Shown here: positions 34,372 to 43,091 of the stretch, in pieces
How positions within the stretch are numbered: the stretch's first letter is position 1
Layout: the number at the start of each line of letters is the position of its first letter
NCBI GenBank assembly: GCA_965284645.1
Contig: OZ260106.1
Span: forward strand, 558,001-622,000
DNA: 64,000 nucleotides
Direction of reading: 5' to 3'
From: JAIBAJ01 sp965284645
GTDB lineage: Bacteria; Bacteroidota; Bacteroidia; JAIBAJ01
Position numbers and translations under genes: made by a program
Notes under the pieces: generated by a model
The model's input: only the letters and a program-made list of their open reading frames with translations
Databases searched by the model: none
What the model was told of the DNA's origin: nothing

Positions 34372-35742
34372 ATGAAAAGAATAGTTTTCGCTTCACTCCT
34401 TTTGGCTGGTCTTTCTAGTTGCCAAAAAGAATTCGAGAAAGATACAGCTTCGGCCGGTCAAGCCGATTTCTCAAGCTATGTGGCCTACGGTGGCAGCATG
34501 GCAGCAGGTTTTGCCGATGGCGCCCTTAGTAAAACCGGACAAGACGCTTCCTACCCAGCTTTACTAGCACAACAGTTCAAACAAGCCGGTGGGGGCGATT
34601 TTTCCATTCCCTACTTAAAAGGCGAGCTGGGTGTTTACCCCGACTATGATGCGATCAACAACAACTACAGCCGAACCCTGTCAATGTTGGTTCTGCAACG
34701 CTTTACTGATTGTGAAGGTAACGTGGTTATGTTGCCCCGCCGCTTGGCTCCGAATGGCGACAATGAAGTAAACCTAAACGATTTGAGCCAAAAAGTAGCC
34801 AACCCCGCTTCACCCTACCAGCATTGGGGAATTCCCGCCTTTAAAATGACCGATTTGTTGGCCCAATCCTATGGCGAACTGTCGAGCTACACCAACAACG
34901 CCCCTTTTAGTCCCTTCTTTTGGCGGATGGTGCAAAATTCCTTCTTTACCAATGTACTCTTCGAATCCTTAAAGGCCAAACCAACTTTCTATACCTTGGA
35001 TCTGGGAACCAGCGACGTATTAAGCTTTGCTACTGAAGGCGGAAACGGCAAAGTAACCGACAAAATTTCCAAATTGAGCGATTTTACCTATTCCTTAAAT
35101 GCGGCCGTGGATAGTCTTCAAAAAAGAGGTGCGAAAGGTGTTATTGCCAATATTCCAGACATTACCGTATTTCCATATATCACCCGAATCAAATACAACG
35201 ATTTGGAACTAACTGAACAAAGCCGCGTAGATGCTTTGAATGCCCAATACCAGGCAGAAGGATTGCAATTTGTACTTGGAAACAACCCTTTTGTTATTTT
35301 GGATGGAACTACGGCTCGATTTGCCCGCAGCGATGAACATGTGACCTTAAAAACCCCCGTTGATTCGCTAAAATGTGCAGGCTGGGGTGCCGAAAAACCT
35401 TTGACCAAGGAGTATATTCTTACTCCCGAAGAACTACAAAGTATCCGAACCGCCACCGAACAATTCAATGCAGCCCTACTTTCTAAAGCAGAAGAAAAAG
35501 GAATTCCGGTTGTAGACATTAAAAAACTATATGAATCCATTTTCAACCATGTGTATTACGATGGCATTGAATTTAGTGGCGAACTGGTTTCAGGGGCTTT
35601 CTTTTCCTTGGACGGTTTGCATCCTTCAAAACGCGGTCAAGCCATTGTTGCCAACGAATTTATTCGGGTAATTAACGAATCGTATGGAGCAAATATCCCA
35701 AGCGTTGGAGTAGGGAGTACAGAGGGAATTCGGTTTCCTTAA
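34372..35742 (+). CDS. SGNH/GDSL-family hydrolase lipoprotein
   Basis: A 456-residue lipoprotein: MKRIVFASLLLAGLSSC with lipidation Cys at residue 17. The GDSL-like start is YVAYGGSMAAGFADG (nucleophile Ser), an Asn lies in the central blocks, and the C-terminal SLDGLHPSKRGQAIVANEF supplies the Asp-x-x-His pair. Longer than typical SGNH esterases; the middle has a helical insertion. It follows the FadL-like gene and precedes the carbamoyltransferase by 33 bases. Likely acts on the cell surface or periplasm on an acyl ester. Confidence 0.88.
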   Translation: MKRIVFASLLLAGLSSCQKEFEKDTASAGQADFSSYVAYGGSMAAGFADGALSKTGQDASYPALLAQQFKQAGGGDFSIPYLKGELGVYPDYDAINNNYSRTLSMLVLQRFTDCEGNVVMLPRRLAPNGDNEVNLNDLSQKVANPASPYQHWGIPAFKMTDLLAQSYGELSSYTNNAPFSPFFWRMVQNSFFTNVLFESLKAKPTFYTLDLGTSDVLSFATEGGNGKVTDKISKLSDFTYSLNAAVDSLQKRGAKGVIANIPDITVFPYITRIKYNDLELTEQSRVDALNAQYQAEGLQFVLGNNPFVILDGTTARFARSDEHVTLKTPVDSLKCAGWGAEKPLTKEYILTPEELQSIRTATEQFNAALLSKAEEKGIPVVDIKKLYESIFNHVYYDGIEFSGELVSGAFFSLDGLHPSKRGQAIVANEFIRVINESYGANIPSVGVGSTEGIRFP

Positions 35743-35775
35743 TACAGATTAGAAATTAAGCTTGCAGAATACGAC

Positions 35776-37623
35776 ATGCTAATTTTAGGGATTTCTGCCT
35801 ACTACCATGATTCAGCAGCAGCTTTATTAAAAGATGGCCAAATTATAGCAGCAGCGCAAGAAGAGCGATTTACCAGAATAAAACATGACGAATCCTTTCC
35901 GAACCTAGCCATTGCCTATTGTTTGAAAGAGGCAGGTTTAAGCATGGATCAAGTAGATGCGGTTGCCTTTTACGATAAACCGCTTCTAAAATTTGAACGA
36001 CTCTTAGACACCTATTTGGCCTTTGCTCCAAAAGGAATGCTATCGTTTATAACGGCTATGCCTGTTTGGATAAAAGAAAAACTCTTTTTGAAAAAGGCCA
36101 TCCGTGACGAGTTGAAACGCCTTGGTTCAACAAAAGGAAGTAAGCTAAAAATTTGGTTTCCTGAACATCACCTATCCCATGCGGCCAGTTGCTTTTTTTC
36201 TTCACCCTTCGAAGAATCAGCTATCCTCACCATAGATGGGGTTGGCGAATGGGCTACAGCCTCGATTGGAAAAGGCAAAGGCAATAGCATAGCCCTATTG
36301 AAAGAACTCCATTTTCCTAATTCATTGGGATTATTGTATTCAGCCTTTACCTATTTCCTGGGCTTTAAAGTAAATTCAGGCGAATACAAATTAATGGGTT
36401 TGGCTCCTTTTGGAAACCCCAATGAGGCCCAGGTAAAAGCATATGTTTCGATCATAAAAAGCAAATTGGTAGATATTAAAGAGGATGGCAGTATTTGGCT
36501 GAACCAAGCTTACTTTAATTATGCTACTGGCTTGCGGATGGTGTCGGATAAGCAATGGGAAGCCTTGTTTGGGATGCCCAAAAGGAAACCCGATGACCCC
36601 CTCTTACAAGCCCATTGCGATTTGGGACAAGCTATCCAACAGATTACGGAGGAAGTGGTTTTAAAAATGGCCTTGCATGCTAAAGAAATCACCCAATGCG
36701 ACCGTGTATGTATGGCAGGCGGAGTTGCTTTGAATGCCGTATCGAATGGGAAACTAGTGCAAAAAGGCATTTTTTCAGAAGTGTTTATCCAGCCGGCATC
36801 GGGAGATGCTGGAGGGGCTTTGGGGGCCGCCCAAGCCGTTTATTACATTGGTTTGCAAATGGAAAGAAATCCCGAAACAGAGAAAATGAAGGACTGTTAT
36901 TTGGGACCCGCCTACACGGAAGAAGAGGCGAAAGCAACTTTAGACGGTTACAAAGCGCCTTATTTCTTATTTTCAGATGATTCTGAATTAGCGGCAAAGG
37001 TGGCCGACTTAATTCTTCAAGGGCAGGTCGTTGGTTGGTTTCAGGACCGGATGGAATTTGGTCCACGTGCCTTAGGCAACCGAAGCATTTTGGCAAACCC
37101 CCAAGATGAAAAGACTCAACAACGCCTTAACCTAAAGATTAAATTTAGAGAAGGATTTAGACCTTTTGCCCCTGTGGTAAAAGCCGAAAACGCATCCAAA
37201 TACTTTGACATGAAAGCCCCGTCGCCCTTTATGTTACGGGTGTTTCCACTACTCGAAAAGTGGAGACAGGAATTGCCAAGTGATTTTTCTTCCAAATCGA
37301 TACAGGAAAAACTGGAAGTGCCCAGAAGTACCTTTCCTGCCATTACCCATGTTGATTTCTCGGCCAGAGTACAAACGGTTACTAAAGAAGGCTTACCCAA
37401 ATTTTGGATGCTGCTTGATGAACTGGAGAAAAAATCGGGATACGATATGGTGGTCAATACAAGCTTCAATGTACGGGGTGAACCACCGGTATGTTCGCCT
37501 GAAGACGCCTACCGTTGCTTTATGGAAACCGAAATGGACTTTTTGGTTATTGGAAAGCTGCTTTTAGAAAAAAATAAACAACCCGTTTGGAAACAGGCGA
37601 AAAAAGCATTTACCTTAGACTAA
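35776..37623 (+). CDS. NodU/CmcH-family O-carbamoyltransferase
   Basis: A 615-residue enzyme expected to move a carbamoyl group from carbamoyl phosphate, through carbamoyl-AMP, to a hydroxyl. The N-terminal ASKHA domain starts LILGISAYYHDSAAALLKDG and has the metal-site His region PEHHLSHAASCFFSSPF and TIDGVGEWATASIG. The C-terminal YrdC-like domain has GWFQDRMEFGPRALGNRSI and MVVNTSFNVRGEPPV. The following DUF5989 and SxtJ genes form a conserved triad with this subfamily. The target (sugar, lipid or small metabolite) is unknown. Confidence 0.94.
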   Translation: MLILGISAYYHDSAAALLKDGQIIAAAQEERFTRIKHDESFPNLAIAYCLKEAGLSMDQVDAVAFYDKPLLKFERLLDTYLAFAPKGMLSFITAMPVWIKEKLFLKKAIRDELKRLGSTKGSKLKIWFPEHHLSHAASCFFSSPFEESAILTIDGVGEWATASIGKGKGNSIALLKELHFPNSLGLLYSAFTYFLGFKVNSGEYKLMGLAPFGNPNEAQVKAYVSIIKSKLVDIKEDGSIWLNQAYFNYATGLRMVSDKQWEALFGMPKRKPDDPLLQAHCDLGQAIQQITEEVVLKMALHAKEITQCDRVCMAGGVALNAVSNGKLVQKGIFSEVFIQPASGDAGGALGAAQAVYYIGLQMERNPETEKMKDCYLGPAYTEEEAKATLDGYKAPYFLFSDDSELAAKVADLILQGQVVGWFQDRMEFGPRALGNRSILANPQDEKTQQRLNLKIKFREGFRPFAPVVKAENASKYFDMKAPSPFMLRVFPLLEKWRQELPSDFSSKSIQEKLEVPRSTFPAITHVDFSARVQTVTKEGLPKFWMLLDELEKKSGYDMVVNTSFNVRGEPPVCSPEDAYRCFMETEMDFLVIGKLLLEKNKQPVWKQAKKAFTLD

Positions 37624-37630
37624 TCAAATC

Positions 37631-37780
37631 ATGGAATTTTTAAAAGACTTACTAGGCTTTATTTCAGAACGCAAAAAATGGGTTTTTATCCCCATTTTAG
37701 TAGTGCTTTTGCTCTTGGGTTTACTCTTGGTTATGGGCGGAGGAACGGCTACCGCACCGTTTGTTTATACCCTTTTCTAA
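37631..37780 (+). CDS. DUF5989 family small membrane protein
   Basis: A 49-residue protein (MEFLKDLLGFISERKKW, one hydrophobic helix of about 20 residues, then GGGTATAPFVYTLF). It matches the DUF5989 family, which I know as the small partner between carbamoyltransferases and SxtJ. It starts seven bases after the carbamoyltransferase stop, and its stop TAA is directly followed by the ATG of the SxtJ gene. Function unknown. Confidence 0.82.
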   Translation: MEFLKDLLGFISERKKWVFIPILVVLLLLGLLLVMGGGTATAPFVYTLF

Positions 37781-38179
37781 ATGAAAAGAACACATGACGA
37801 AAGCGAAAATGTAGATGTCATCCTGACCATCGTGGGCGGTTTGATTCTGTTGTACGTACTTCGCTTTTCGCATTTACCACATGACTCCAATTGGCATTAT
37901 ATCTTACCTCTAGCTTGGCTGGTTGCAGGTATTGGTTTGTTTTCGGAAACAGGGCGAGCAAAAATTGTTGCCTTTTGGATTATACTGGGCGAGACCCTTG
38001 GAAAAGTAATGCCAAAACTCATTTTCGGACTCATGTTTTGGGTATTGATGGTACCCCTTTCTTTCCTTTCCAAACTATTCGGCTCAAAAAATAGGGCATT
38101 TAAAAAGCCACTAGATTCTAGTTTTTATGTGGTGCGAAACAAGACTTTTAGCGCCAAAGATTTAGAAAACCCTTGGTAG
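37781..38179 (+). CDS. SxtJ family membrane protein
   Basis: A 132-residue membrane protein with three hydrophobic segments (about residues 14-27, 40-56, 60-95) and a conserved-looking tail (FYVVRNKTFSAKDLENPW). This matches the SxtJ family, named after the saxitoxin cluster and seen beside carbamoyltransferases in many bacteria. No catalytic residues are recognised; a scaffold for the carbamoyltransferase at the membrane is a plausible guess. Directly adjacent to DUF5989 with no gap. Confidence 0.82.
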   Translation: MKRTHDESENVDVILTIVGGLILLYVLRFSHLPHDSNWHYILPLAWLVAGIGLFSETGRAKIVAFWIILGETLGKVMPKLIFGLMFWVLMVPLSFLSKLFGSKNRAFKKPLDSSFYVVRNKTFSAKDLENPW

Positions 38180-38520
38180 AAAAAAAGAAAATCAAGGAAC
38201 AATATTCATTTTTTTAGGGTGGGGCTTACCTTAATAGACAGGACATTTGGAATACGGCTGGAACATAAACCACCAAAACCCAGGCACGGAGGCCTCGGGC
38301 AAGGATAGAGGCAGTGTAGCCCACAGGGATGCGGAGGCACGGAGCAGACCGAGGACTACCGCCGAAAGCCTGGCCCCTGCTGCCCATCTACAAAAGCCAA
38401 AATCAGGGGAGAATGGTAAAAGGCAGCAGGGGAGCCCGCCAAATAAATCAGATAAATCTGCCTTTTTTCCAGAATTAAGTGCATAGGAAGTAATTCCTAA
38501 AAATTTTCTAATTTTACCCA
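38180..38520. other. Gene-free stretch with repeat copy E
   Basis: About 340 bases, mostly GC-rich repeat copy E (38274-38440). The 80 bases upstream of the desaturase ATG should hold its promoter; TAATTTTA near 38509 is one base off the -7 consensus. Confidence 0.45.
38274..38440 (+). repeat. GC-rich structured repeat, copy E
   Basis: A complete copy: AAAACCCAGGCACGGAGGC, TCGGGCAAGGATAGAGG, GTAGCCCACAGGGATGC, ACCGAGGACTACCGCC, then the terminal hairpin with arms CCCCTGCTGCC (38374-38384) and GGCAGCAGGGG (38422-38432) and the end AGCCCGCC. CCTCGG and CCGAGG in the body can also pair. Confidence 0.85.
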
Positions 38521-39477
38521 ATGAACGTTGCCAAAGAACTTTCGAAAGAGGAAATGGCCCAGCTGATGGAAAGATCGGACTGGAAGGCTGTTTGGGAAGT
38601 GTTATTTACCTGGGGTGTGATTGTGGGAGTGACTGCGCTGGCGGTGGTTTGGACCAACCCTTTTACTTTGGTTTTTGCTTGGATTTTGGTAGGGGCAAGA
38701 CAGTTGGCATTGGCGATTTTGATGCATGATTTATCGCACTATTCCATGTTTAAAAGCAAACGGGCCAACCAATGGGTGGGTCAATGGCTTTGCGCCTATC
38801 CGATGTTTTTGGACTTGGAGAAATACCGTGGCTACCATTTACGCCACCACAGCCATACTGGAAGCGACAAAGATCCGGATTTATATTTGGTGAATATGTA
38901 CCCCACTACTGAAAAGAGTTTGGTACGAAAATTTGTGCGCGATTTGGTGGGGATAACTGGGGTGAAATCGTATATTGGACTGGCCATGATGAACATGGGC
39001 TTGCTGGAATATGAACTGGGCGGAGGTGTGAAATGGATTAGCCCCAAAAAGAGTAGGTTTGACCAGTTGCTGGGTTTGGTGAAAGGCTGGTGGGGGCCGG
39101 TATTGGTAAATTTCTTGCTCTTTTTAGGATTTTATTTTGCAGGTAAACCCTGGTTGTTTTTGGTGCTTTGGATTGTTCCGTTGTTGACGACCTCCATGTT
39201 TTTCTTACGTATTCGTAGCATTGCCGAACACGGTGTAACACCCGACCGAAATGACCCTTTGCTCAACACCCGTACCACCATTGCCCGTTGGTATCAAAAA
39301 TTGTTGTTTGCCCCTCACAATGTGCATTACCATTTAGAGCATCATTTATTAATGACCGTTCCGTCGTATAACCTGCCGGAGATGCACCGTTTGATGGAGC
39401 AAAAAGGGCTATTGAAGGGTGCCTTGGTTGAACTTAGTTATTGGTCGGTGATTAAGCAGGCCATGTCAAAAGCATAA
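38521..39477 (+). CDS. Membrane fatty-acid desaturase family protein
   Basis: A 318-residue di-iron membrane enzyme. The three histidine boxes are HDLSHYS (about 66-72), HLRHHSHTG (about 107-115) and HYHLEHH (near 275), and an extra His lies in SIAEHGVTP. Four hydrophobic segments flank them. It could desaturate or hydroxylate an acyl chain or related lipid; related proteins include sphingolipid and carotenoid-modifying enzymes. Four bases before the head-GIN gene, so probably co-transcribed. Confidence 0.9.
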   Translation: MNVAKELSKEEMAQLMERSDWKAVWEVLFTWGVIVGVTALAVVWTNPFTLVFAWILVGARQLALAILMHDLSHYSMFKSKRANQWVGQWLCAYPMFLDLEKYRGYHLRHHSHTGSDKDPDLYLVNMYPTTEKSLVRKFVRDLVGITGVKSYIGLAMMNMGLLEYELGGGVKWISPKKSRFDQLLGLVKGWWGPVLVNFLLFLGFYFAGKPWLFLVLWIVPLLTTSMFFLRIRSIAEHGVTPDRNDPLLNTRTTIARWYQKLLFAPHNVHYHLEHHLLMTVPSYNLPEMHRLMEQKGLLKGALVELSYWSVIKQAMSKA

Positions 39478-39480
39478 AGC

Positions 39481-40221
39481 ATGAAAAAACGATATTCTTA
39501 TTCAAATGTAGGTGGTTTTCTTTCGGGAATGCTCCTATTGCTCGTAATGGCCTCCTGTGAGAAGCAGGGCATGAAAACCTGTTTGGAACCGGAGGGCGAC
39601 ACCCTAACCAAAAGCCTGAAATTTGAAAGCTTTTCAGGTGTGGAGGTTGACGCCGATGTAGATGTGTTTGTTGCACAAGGCTTACCTCAATCTATTCAAG
39701 TGGTGGGGCACTCCAATTTGCTGGACGAACTAAAAACCGAAGTTTCAGGTGGCGCCTTGCGTGTACTATCCGAACGTTGTTTTTCGGAAGATGGAAATCG
39801 GCCAAGGGTATATGTAACCATTCCGGAGATTACCCGCTTGGATGTGAGCGGAACGGGAAATATTTATACCGACAAATTAATCTGCGACATTTTGGAAGTG
39901 AAGCTAGGTGGGGCAGGACAACTTATTGTAAATGCAGAATCAAACAAAACAATAACCACTTTAAATGGATCGGGTGTTATCTCTTTAAACGGAAGCAGCA
40001 ATAGTCATTGGGTTAATTTAGGCGGAAGTGGTAAGATTTATTCCTTCTTGCTTCCATCAAATGATGTGAATGTTGACCTTGGCGGTTATGGTACTGTTGA
40101 AGTAAATGCTATAAAAAAACTGCATGTTGTACTTTCGGGTTCAGGAGAGGTTCGGTATAAAGGCCAACCTGAGGTAGAATCCCAAATTTCGGGTCTTGGA
40201 AAGTTAATTCCAATGGATTAA
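39481..40221 (+). CDS. Head-GIN (DUF2807) domain lipoprotein
   Basis: A 246-residue exported protein. A hydrophobic signal ends MASC, giving a lipidation Cys near residue 26. The head-GIN domain follows: FESFSGVEVDADVDVFVAQG near residue 50, then a right-handed beta-helix-like series (LDVSGTGNIYTDKL, VKLGGAGQLIVNA, LGGSGKIYSF, LSGSGEVRY, ISGLGKL). The Gly-Ser-Gly turns are diagnostic. The role of this family is poorly known. Just downstream of the desaturase. Confidence 0.85.
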   Translation: MKKRYSYSNVGGFLSGMLLLLVMASCEKQGMKTCLEPEGDTLTKSLKFESFSGVEVDADVDVFVAQGLPQSIQVVGHSNLLDELKTEVSGGALRVLSERCFSEDGNRPRVYVTIPEITRLDVSGTGNIYTDKLICDILEVKLGGAGQLIVNAESNKTITTLNGSGVISLNGSSNSHWVNLGGSGKIYSFLLPSNDVNVDLGGYGTVEVNAIKKLHVVLSGSGEVRYKGQPEVESQISGLGKLIPMD

Positions 40222-40232
40222 TCATTTTGGAT

Positions 40233-40240
40233 TAATTTTG
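40233..40240 (+). promoter_or_regulatory. -7 promoter box of the PqqD-like operon
   Basis: TAATTTTG matches TAnnTTTG and ends 14 bases before the ATG at 40255. It lies after the head-GIN stop, so the PqqD-like operon can be transcribed on its own. No TTG at -33. Confidence 0.5.
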
Positions 40241-40254
40241 CGATTCGATAAGTG

Positions 40255-40683
40255 ATGAATAAGACATTAAAATTAGCCAGCAATGTAGTTGCTGAACGCT
40301 TTGATGATGAAGCGATCATTATTAACCTGTTGGCCGGAAATTATTATAGTTTACGAGGCACCTCTTTTTATGCATGGACTTGTTTGGAAGCAGGTATGAC
40401 AGTTGAACAGCTTCAACAAGAACTTCACACTTTTTATCCTTCCGAAAATGGCACGCTTGACCAAAGTATTCATGCTTTTATAGGTAAATTAATCAGCGAA
40501 AACTTGGTTAGAGAAGCAGATTCTACAGGCCATACTATTGAACCTGTTGCAACGGCTATCCTTCCGAAAGAATTCCAACCCATGACGATGGAAGTTTTTA
40601 CTGATATGCAGGATTTGTTATTACTGGATCCTATTCACGAAGTAGAGGAAGAAAAAGGTTGGCCTTTCCGTAAAGAGAATTAA
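40255..40683 (+). CDS. PqqD-family peptide-recognition protein
   Basis: A 142-residue protein whose first 90 residues match the PqqD fold, the RiPP recognition element that binds leader peptides: ASNVVAERFDDEAIIINLLAGNYYSLRGTSFYAW and a C-terminal helical pair with LISENLVREAD. The last 50 residues (PMTMEVFTDMQDLLLLDP, IHEVEEEKGWP) resemble the tail of PqqD proteins found with HprK-like kinases. Start: ATG at 40255, directly after a GTG. Its stop overlaps the kinase start. No precursor peptide gene is visible nearby. Confidence 0.8.
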   Translation: MNKTLKLASNVVAERFDDEAIIINLLAGNYYSLRGTSFYAWTCLEAGMTVEQLQQELHTFYPSENGTLDQSIHAFIGKLISENLVREADSTGHTIEPVATAILPKEFQPMTMEVFTDMQDLLLLDPIHEVEEEKGWPFRKEN

Positions 40684-41702
40684 TGAGCATTCCGGCTTTT
40701 GTTGAGGCCTGTTTTGAAAGCGCTGAGCATGGTTTTCAAAAAAAGGATGCCAAGTGTTTTCAATTTGGTCCTTTTTATTTGGAACACCGGGGTTTGGGAC
40801 AAGCAAGTCTTTCCTTTTTTCGTTTGGCCGTTGCCCACCTCGAACGAAATACAAAGCCCTCGCCTGATTTTATAGTTTATACCCTAGATGCCCAAGAAAC
40901 AGGTATTTTTCTACCCAAACCTTGCTGGGACTGGAAGGATGTGGATGGTTTTGGCGTTATAAAGGCCTTTGCCGAACAGGGGTTTTATGCCGATTATCAA
41001 TTTGAATTCGACACTTTTACCTTAATCGACACCCAGCGGAGAAGGGCCTTGCAATGGAGCAAATCTGTTAGCAAACTGCCCGAATGGGAGCGTAGTTTCC
41101 CCTTTAGAAAAATGCTTTACCACTTTACCAAGGATACTGCTTGCCTAATGTTACATGCAGGAGCAGTTGGAACAGCCGAAGCTGGGGTTCTTTTGGCCGG
41201 AGCGGGTGGATCCGGAAAATCAAGTTCCACATTAGCCTGTTTAGGCTCTGAATTATTGTATGCCGGCGATGACTTTGTATTGTTGGATGTAGCCGAAAAC
41301 CGTGTGTATAGTTTATACAATGTAGCCAAATTGGACGAAAATGGCATTAAACGCTTTCCAAAACTAGAGCCGTATTTATTTAACCGAGATAAAATGCCCG
41401 AACAAAAAGGGCAGGTTTTTCTTTGGAATCACTTTCCCGAACAACTTATTCCCTCCTTTCCTTTGCAATATGTGTTGCTGCCTAAATTTTCCGGAACGGC
41501 CGATACAAGGCTTATTCCTGCAAGTTCGGCCGATGCTTTGCGCGCCTTGGCACCATCAACTTTAGGACTTTTGAAGGCAGACGAGCATTATTTTGCTAAA
41601 ATTGCAAGCGCCGTAAGAAAGTGGCCTAGTTACCATTTTCAAACGGGCACCGAACTCCAACAAATTCCAGCCTCCATTTCGAACCTGCTAAAAGCCCAAT
41701 GA
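40683..41702 (+). CDS. HprK-like serine kinase domain protein
   Basis: A 339-residue protein. A P-loop GAGGSGKSSSTLACL lies near residues 172-186, preceded by MLHAGAVG and followed by YAGDDFVLLD, the layout of HPr kinase-like proteins encoded beside PqqD domains (such kinases phosphorylate peptide or small-molecule hydroxyls in some lasso-peptide clusters). The N-terminal 140 residues are not recognised. It overlaps both neighbours (TAATG upstream, ATGA downstream), so it is firmly part of the four-gene operon. Substrate unknown. Confidence 0.75.
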   Translation: MSIPAFVEACFESAEHGFQKKDAKCFQFGPFYLEHRGLGQASLSFFRLAVAHLERNTKPSPDFIVYTLDAQETGIFLPKPCWDWKDVDGFGVIKAFAEQGFYADYQFEFDTFTLIDTQRRRALQWSKSVSKLPEWERSFPFRKMLYHFTKDTACLMLHAGAVGTAEAGVLLAGAGGSGKSSSTLACLGSELLYAGDDFVLLDVAENRVYSLYNVAKLDENGIKRFPKLEPYLFNRDKMPEQKGQVFLWNHFPEQLIPSFPLQYVLLPKFSGTADTRLIPASSADALRALAPSTLGLLKADEHYFAKIASAVRKWPSYHFQTGTELQQIPASISNLLKAQ

Positions 41703-42412
41703 ACCCCTTAGTAAGCATTATCGTCCCCTGCTACAACTCATCCCGGTTTATTAGAACAGCCTTGGATAGCATCTTCCAACAAAGCTATTCAAACTATGAG
41801 ATCATTGTTGTAAATGACGAATCGACCGACGATACAGAAGCCATTTTATTAAGCTATGGGGATAGAATCAACTATGTAAAACGTAAAAATGGCGGTCCGT
41901 CGGCAGCCAAAAATTCCGGTTTGGAAATTGCCCAAGGCGACTTTATAACCTTTTTAGATCACGACGATACCTTTGCACCCAACAAGCTGGAAATTCAAGT
42001 TAAATGTTTGCAGGAAAATGTTGACGCACTGGCTTGCATAGGTAAATCGCACTATGTTTTTAGTGAAGGAGCCACCCCTGATTTGGTAATCTTTCCAGAC
42101 GATACCCACGAGGTACACAATTACTTATTGGGTAGTATGCTTTTTCGTAAAGAGGTGTTTGAAAAATATGGGTTGTTCAACGAAAATTTGATTTATGCTG
42201 AGGATATCGACCTGGTAAACCGTTTGCGCGAGAACCAAGAAAAAATGGTAGTCATCAATGAGGTTACCCTTCATTACAGCATGCATTCATCCAACTTGAC
42301 CAAAAACCGAATGGATACGGCCCAAGGAATGATTAAGGCCTTGAAACTTTCCTTGGACAGAAGAAGGAAGGAAGGAGAAATAAAACCACATACCCATTTG
42401 AAGGATTTATAG
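41699..42412 (+). CDS. Glycosyltransferase family 2 (first of two)
   Basis: A 237-residue GT-A enzyme. N-terminus VSIIVPCYNSSRFIRTALDSIF, NDESTDDTEAIL and the metal-binding DHDDT (about residue 89) are GT2 marks. The catalytic-base region FNENLIYAEDIDLVNRL is present. It overlaps the kinase gene by four bases and precedes a second GT2 by three. Substrate unknown; expected to add a sugar to a lipid, polysaccharide or peptide acceptor. Confidence 0.9.
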   Translation: MNPLVSIIVPCYNSSRFIRTALDSIFQQSYSNYEIIVVNDESTDDTEAILLSYGDRINYVKRKNGGPSAAKNSGLEIAQGDFITFLDHDDTFAPNKLEIQVKCLQENVDALACIGKSHYVFSEGATPDLVIFPDDTHEVHNYLLGSMLFRKEVFEKYGLFNENLIYAEDIDLVNRLRENQEKMVVINEVTLHYSMHSSNLTKNRMDTAQGMIKALKLSLDRRRKEGEIKPHTHLKDL

Positions 42413-42415
42413 ACA

Positions 42416-43090
42416 ATGCAAAAGATTAGTGTGGTTGTACCTTGTTATAATGGGGAAAAATATATTGCTGAAACGATTGACTCCATTTTAGCCCAGAGCT
42501 ACCCTATTCATGAATTGATTGTTGTAAATGATGGATCAACAGATTCCACCGCTGCCCTCTTAGCCAGCTACCCAAAAATTGTGGTTCTGAATCAAAAAAA
42601 CTTCGGTGTTGCCTCGGCCCTGAATGCCGGAATAAAAAGAGCTACGGGTGATTTTATCGCCTTTAACGATGCCGACGATATTTGGGTGAAACAAAAACTG
42701 GAATGGCAAATGGCTGCCCTGGAAAAGCACCCCGAACAGGAGGCTAATTTTGGGTGGGTTCAAAATTTTATTAGTCCCGAATTATCTGAAACGGAAAGAG
42801 CCAGCATTTTTTGTCCGCCTGAACCTTTGAAAGGAATACTGAAGTGTTGTATGGTAGTGCGGAAAACTGCTTTTGAAAAGTATGGTCTATTTGACGAACA
42901 ATACCGTACCGGAGATTTTGTAGAGTGGTTTTCGCGCGCCCAAGATCAAGGAATTACTTTCGGACTTATTGACAAGGCGGTAGTAAGGCGCAGGTTACAC
43001 ACAACAAACCTAAGCTCATCCCCCAATTTAGGAAGTGATTTTGCGGCAATAATAAAAAGGAGATTGGAAGCGAAAAGAAAAAGGCTTTAG
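42416..43090 (+). CDS. Glycosyltransferase family 2 (second of two)
   Basis: A 224-residue GT-A enzyme: ISVVVPCYNGEKYIAETIDSIL, NDGSTDSTAALL, the DADD metal site in FNDADDIWVKQK and the acceptor region YRTGDFVEWFSRAQD. It resembles the first GT2 in layout but is clearly not a recent copy. Last gene of the operon; it converges with tatA across a one-base gap, and no terminator is seen there. Confidence 0.9.
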   Translation: MQKISVVVPCYNGEKYIAETIDSILAQSYPIHELIVVNDGSTDSTAALLASYPKIVVLNQKNFGVASALNAGIKRATGDFIAFNDADDIWVKQKLEWQMAALEKHPEQEANFGWVQNFISPELSETERASIFCPPEPLKGILKCCMVVRKTAFEKYGLFDEQYRTGDFVEWFSRAQDQGITFGLIDKAVVRRRLHTTNLSSSPNLGSDFAAIIKRRLEAKRKRL

Positions 43091-43091
43091 A

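Noticed and set aside
38231..38521. 96-codon minus-strand and 79-codon plus-strand frames in repeat copy E
   Set aside because: Long frames come from the GC-rich repeat sequence and are not conserved among copies.
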